NCBI GenBank assembly: GCA_919902965.1
Contig: CAKKSJ010000262.1
Span: 1-6,557 of the forward strand
Origin: Burkholderiales bacterium
Lineage (GTDB): Bacteria > Pseudomonadota > Gammaproteobacteria > Burkholderiales > SG8-39
DNA length: 6,557 nucleotides
Reading direction: 5' to 3'
Part shown: in pieces, positions 4,479-6,557 of the stretch
Position numbering within the stretch: position 1 is the first letter of the stretch
Layout of the letters: every line of letters starts with the position of its first letter
The notes under the pieces: generated by a model
What the model was told of the DNA's origin: nothing
Database searches by the model: none
The model's input: only the letters and a program-made list of their open reading frames with translations
Made by a program: the position numbers and the translations under genes

Positions 4479-6073
4479 TTCACTTCCGGCGCCTCATGGA
4501 AACTGTGATAGGGCGCGGGGCTTGGCAGGTGCGTCCATTCCAGGGTATCCGCGCCTTCCCACGGCCTGGCCGGCGCCTTCTCGCCCTTGGCGAACACGCT
4601 CACCTTGAGCACGATATACAGAAACAGCAGCTGGGAAAGCCCGAAGCCGAACGCGCCGACGCTGGCGATCTGGTTGAACTCGGTGAACTGGCTGGCATAG
4701 TCGGGGATGCGCCGCGGCATGCCGGCGAGACCGAGAAAGTGCATCGGAAAGAAAGTGATGTTGAAAAACACCAGCGACAGCCAGAAATGCCATTTGCCCA
4801 GCGTCTCGTCGTACATGCGGCCGGTCCACTTTGGAATCCAGAAATAGGCGCCGGCGAAAATCGCGTACAGCGACCCGGCCACCAGCACGTAGTGGAAGTG
4901 CGCCACTACGTAATAGGTGTCCTGCAGCTGCACGTCCACCGGCATGATCGCCAGCATCAGGCCGGTGAAACCGCCCATGGTGAACACGAAAATGAAACCG
5001 ACCGCAAACAGCATCGGCGTCTCGAATGTCATCGAGCCCTTCCACATGGTGGCGAGCCAGTTGAACACCTTCACCCCGGTGGGCACGGCGATCAGCATGG
5101 TGGCGTACATGAAGAACAGCAGCCCCGCGGTGGGCATGCCCACGGTAAACATGTGGTGCGCCCAGACAATGAAGGACAGGATCGCAATCGATGAAGTGGC
5201 GTAGACCATCGACGCGTAGCCAAACAGGGGCTTGCGCGCGAACGCCGGAATCACCTGGCTGATAATGCCGAATGCCGGCAGGATCATGATGTACACCTCG
5301 GGATGGCCGAAGAACCAGAAGATGTGCTGGAACATCACCGGGTCGCCGCCGCCTGCCGCGTTGAAGAACGAAGTGCCGAAATGGCGGTCGGCGAGCACCA
5401 TGGTGATCGCGCCGGCGAGCACCGGCATCACCGCGATCAGCAGATAAGCCGTGATCAGCCAGGTCCACACGAACAGCGGCATTTTCATCAGCGTCATCCC
5501 CGGAGCGCGCATATTGAGGATGGTGGTGACGATGTTGATCGAGCCCATGATGCTGGAGGCGCCCATGATGTGCAGGGCGAAAATGCCCAGGTCCATGCCC
5601 GGGCCCATCTGTGTCGACAGCGGTGCATAGATGGTCCAGCCGGCCGCGGGTGCGCCTCCCGGAACGAAGAAGGAAATCACCAGCAGCGAAGCCGCCACCG
5701 GCAGCAACCAGAAACTCCAGTTGTTCATGCGCGCGAACGCCATGTCGGGCGCGCCTATCATCATCGGTATTTGCCAGTTGGCGAAACCGACGAAGGCCGG
5801 CATGATCGCGCCGAACACCATGATCAGCCCGTGCATGGTGGTGAGCTGGTTGAAGAACTCAGGATTGACGATCTGGATGCCCGGCTGGAACAGCTCCAGA
5901 CGCAGGGTCAGCGCCAGCACTCCGCCCAGCAGCAGCATGGTGAACGAGAACCACAGGTACATGGTGCCGATGTCCTTGTGGTTGGTGGTGCTCACCCAGC
6001 GCATCAGCCCCGCGGGCTGATAGCCATGGCCGTCGTGATCTGCGTGACCGTGCGTGTCGATGACTGCGCTCAT
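4475..6073 (-). CDS. coxA: Cytochrome c oxidase subunit I (aa3 type, catalytic)
   Basis: This 532-residue subunit reduces O2 to water and pumps protons. Ligands are all visible: H81 (TMHG) and H394 for low-spin haem a, H392 for haem a3, and H257, H306 and H307 for CuB. Y261, in GHPEVY, would form the His-Tyr crosslink. The D-channel is intact with D110 and N117 (APDMAFARMNN) and E259. The K-channel has K335 with T332. These mark an A-type haem-copper oxidase. The hydrophobic pattern gives twelve helices, with a His/Asp-rich N-terminal leader (residues 6-16). The start has AGGAGA five bases upstream. It follows coxB after 24 bases, and its stop overlaps the start of the small assembly gene. 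The symbol ctaD is also used for this gene. Confidence 0.98.
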   Translation of the reverse strand: MSAVIDTHGHADHDGHGYQPAGLMRWVSTTNHKDIGTMYLWFSFTMLLLGGVLALTLRLELFQPGIQIVNPEFFNQLTTMHGLIMVFGAIMPAFVGFANWQIPMMIGAPDMAFARMNNWSFWLLPVAASLLVISFFVPGGAPAAGWTIYAPLSTQMGPGMDLGIFALHIMGASSIMGSINIVTTILNMRAPGMTLMKMPLFVWTWLITAYLLIAVMPVLAGAITMVLADRHFGTSFFNAAGGGDPVMFQHIFWFFGHPEVYIMILPAFGIISQVIPAFARKPLFGYASMVYATSSIAILSFIVWAHHMFTVGMPTAGLLFFMYATMLIAVPTGVKVFNWLATMWKGSMTFETPMLFAVGFIFVFTMGGFTGLMLAIMPVDVQLQDTYYVVAHFHYVLVAGSLYAIFAGAYFWIPKWTGRMYDETLGKWHFWLSLVFFNITFFPMHFLGLAGMPRRIPDYASQFTEFNQIASVGAFGFGLSQLLFLYIVLKVSVFAKGEKAPARPWEGADTLEWTHLPSPAPYHSFHEAPEVK

Positions 6074-6078
6074 GCGTT

Positions 6079-6084
6079 TCTCCT
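6079..6084 (-). promoter_or_regulatory. Ribosome binding site of coxA
   Basis: The minus strand reads AGGAGA (6084-6079), five bases before the coxA ATG, in the 24-base gap after coxB. It fixes the start and suggests efficient initiation of subunit I independent of coxB translation. Confidence 0.85.
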
Positions 6085-6097
6085 GAAATTCGCTTTG

Positions 6098-6557
6098 TTA
6101 CTTGCGCGCGGCTTTGACTTCAGCCGGCTGCACTGCGTCGCCCGTCTTGTTGCCCCAGGCGTTGCGCTCATAGGTGACCACGGCAGCAATATCGGTGTCC
6201 GAAAGCTGTTTGCCGAACGCAGCCATGGCGGTGCCGGCCTTGCCGTTCAGCACCATGTCGATGTGTACTTTCTTGTCGCCCGTCGTAATCTTGGAACCGT
6301 CCAGCCCCGGGAATGCCGGCGGCAGGCCCTTGCCGCTCGCCTGGTGGCAGGCGGCGCAGTTGGCCGCGTACACCTTCTCGCCTCTAGCCTTCAGTTCGTC
6401 CGCGCCCCACTGCTTGTTCGCATCCTCGGCGGCCGCGGCAGTTTTCTTCTTCTGCCCGGCGACCCACTGCGTGTATTTCTCCGCCGAGACCACCTCGACC
6501 ACGATGGGCATGAAGCCATGGTCCTTGCCGCAAAGTTCGGCGCACTGGCCGCGGTAG
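6098..6557 (-). CDS. coxB: Cytochrome c oxidase subunit II with C-terminal cytochrome c domain (partial)
   Basis: Subunit II takes electrons from cytochrome c at its periplasmic CuA centre. Only the last 152 residues are in the window; the frame runs open through the right edge, and the first in-window ATG is internal. The visible part opens in the CuA loop YRGQCAELCGKDHGFM, with both Cys (visible residues 5 and 9), E7, H13 and M16 present. A Lys/Ala-rich linker (about 36-48) leads to a class I cytochrome c domain with CAACH (67-71) and probable axial Met111 in GTAMAAFGKQLSD. The C-terminus NAWGNKTGDAVQPAEV is typical of betaproteobacterial CoxB fusions. The fused domain should be the entry point for electrons to CuA. 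The signal peptide, two helices and most of the cupredoxin fold lie outside. Confidence 0.96.
   Translation of the reverse strand, partial: YRGQCAELCGKDHGFMPIVVEVVSAEKYTQWVAGQKKKTAAAAEDANKQWGADELKARGEKVYAANCAACHQASGKGLPPAFPGLDGSKITTGDKKVHIDMVLNGKAGTAMAAFGKQLSDTDIAAVVTYERNAWGNKTGDAVQPAEVKAARK

Noticed and set aside
4022..5194. 390-codon open frame on the plus strand
   Set aside because: It lies antisense to ctaG and coxA, whose families are certain. The translation is rich in His/Arg/Gly/Pro/Gln, as expected for the complement of GC-rich coding DNA, and shows no domain.
4494..5468. 324-codon minus-strand frame within coxA
   Set aside because: It is an alternate frame of coxA with Arg/His-rich low-complexity composition and no recognisable motif.

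Overview
The window carries most of an aa3-type cytochrome c oxidase (complex IV) biogenesis locus from a GC-rich betaproteobacterium. The evidence is the gene content and order, a CoxB subunit with a C-terminal cytochrome c domain, the small CoxA-CtaG spacer gene, and DUF2970 and DUF2909 genes in the positions typical of Burkholderiales/Nitrosomonadales-type loci. I cannot place it below class. All genes but one are on the minus strand, so transcription runs from right to left.

Structural operon, right to left: coxB (6557-6098, N-terminus cut by the window edge; CuA site plus fused haem c domain), coxA (6073-4475, all haem and CuB ligands present), a 41-residue single-TM assembly protein (4478-4353), ctaG/cox11 (4356-3799), a DUF2970 membrane protein (3799-3584) and coxC (3568-2717). 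The genes from coxA to DUF2970 are joined by ATGA or TGATG stop/start overlaps, which suggests translational coupling. A strong hairpin lies just after coxC, and an intrinsic terminator on the same strand follows at 2644-2615.

Middle: one plus-strand gene, a 65-residue twin-TM DUF2909 protein (2373-2570), converges on coxC. A weaker plus-strand terminator (2651-2667) lies between them. Its 5' end diverges from SURF1 across 106 bases.

Assembly unit, right to left: SURF1 (2266-1559), an SCO/thioredoxin-like membrane-anchored protein that keeps a CxxxC pair (1590-997), and ctaB haem o synthase (945-58). ctaA (haem a synthase), which usually lies between the last two in related loci, is absent; the gap is only 51 bases.

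Left edge: six bases after the ctaB stop codon, the minus strand starts a sequence (52 to 1, running off the window) that looks like the 5' end of a bacterial group II intron: GUGCG start, a GC hairpin, then a stem-loop carrying GGTGCAAGTCC. This is the least expected item here. It is judged from pattern memory over about 50 bases and needs the flanking sequence to confirm.

Together the genes supply the three catalytic subunits, copper delivery to CuB (CtaG) and possibly to CuA (SCO-like protein), haem a insertion (SURF1) and haem o synthesis (CtaB).
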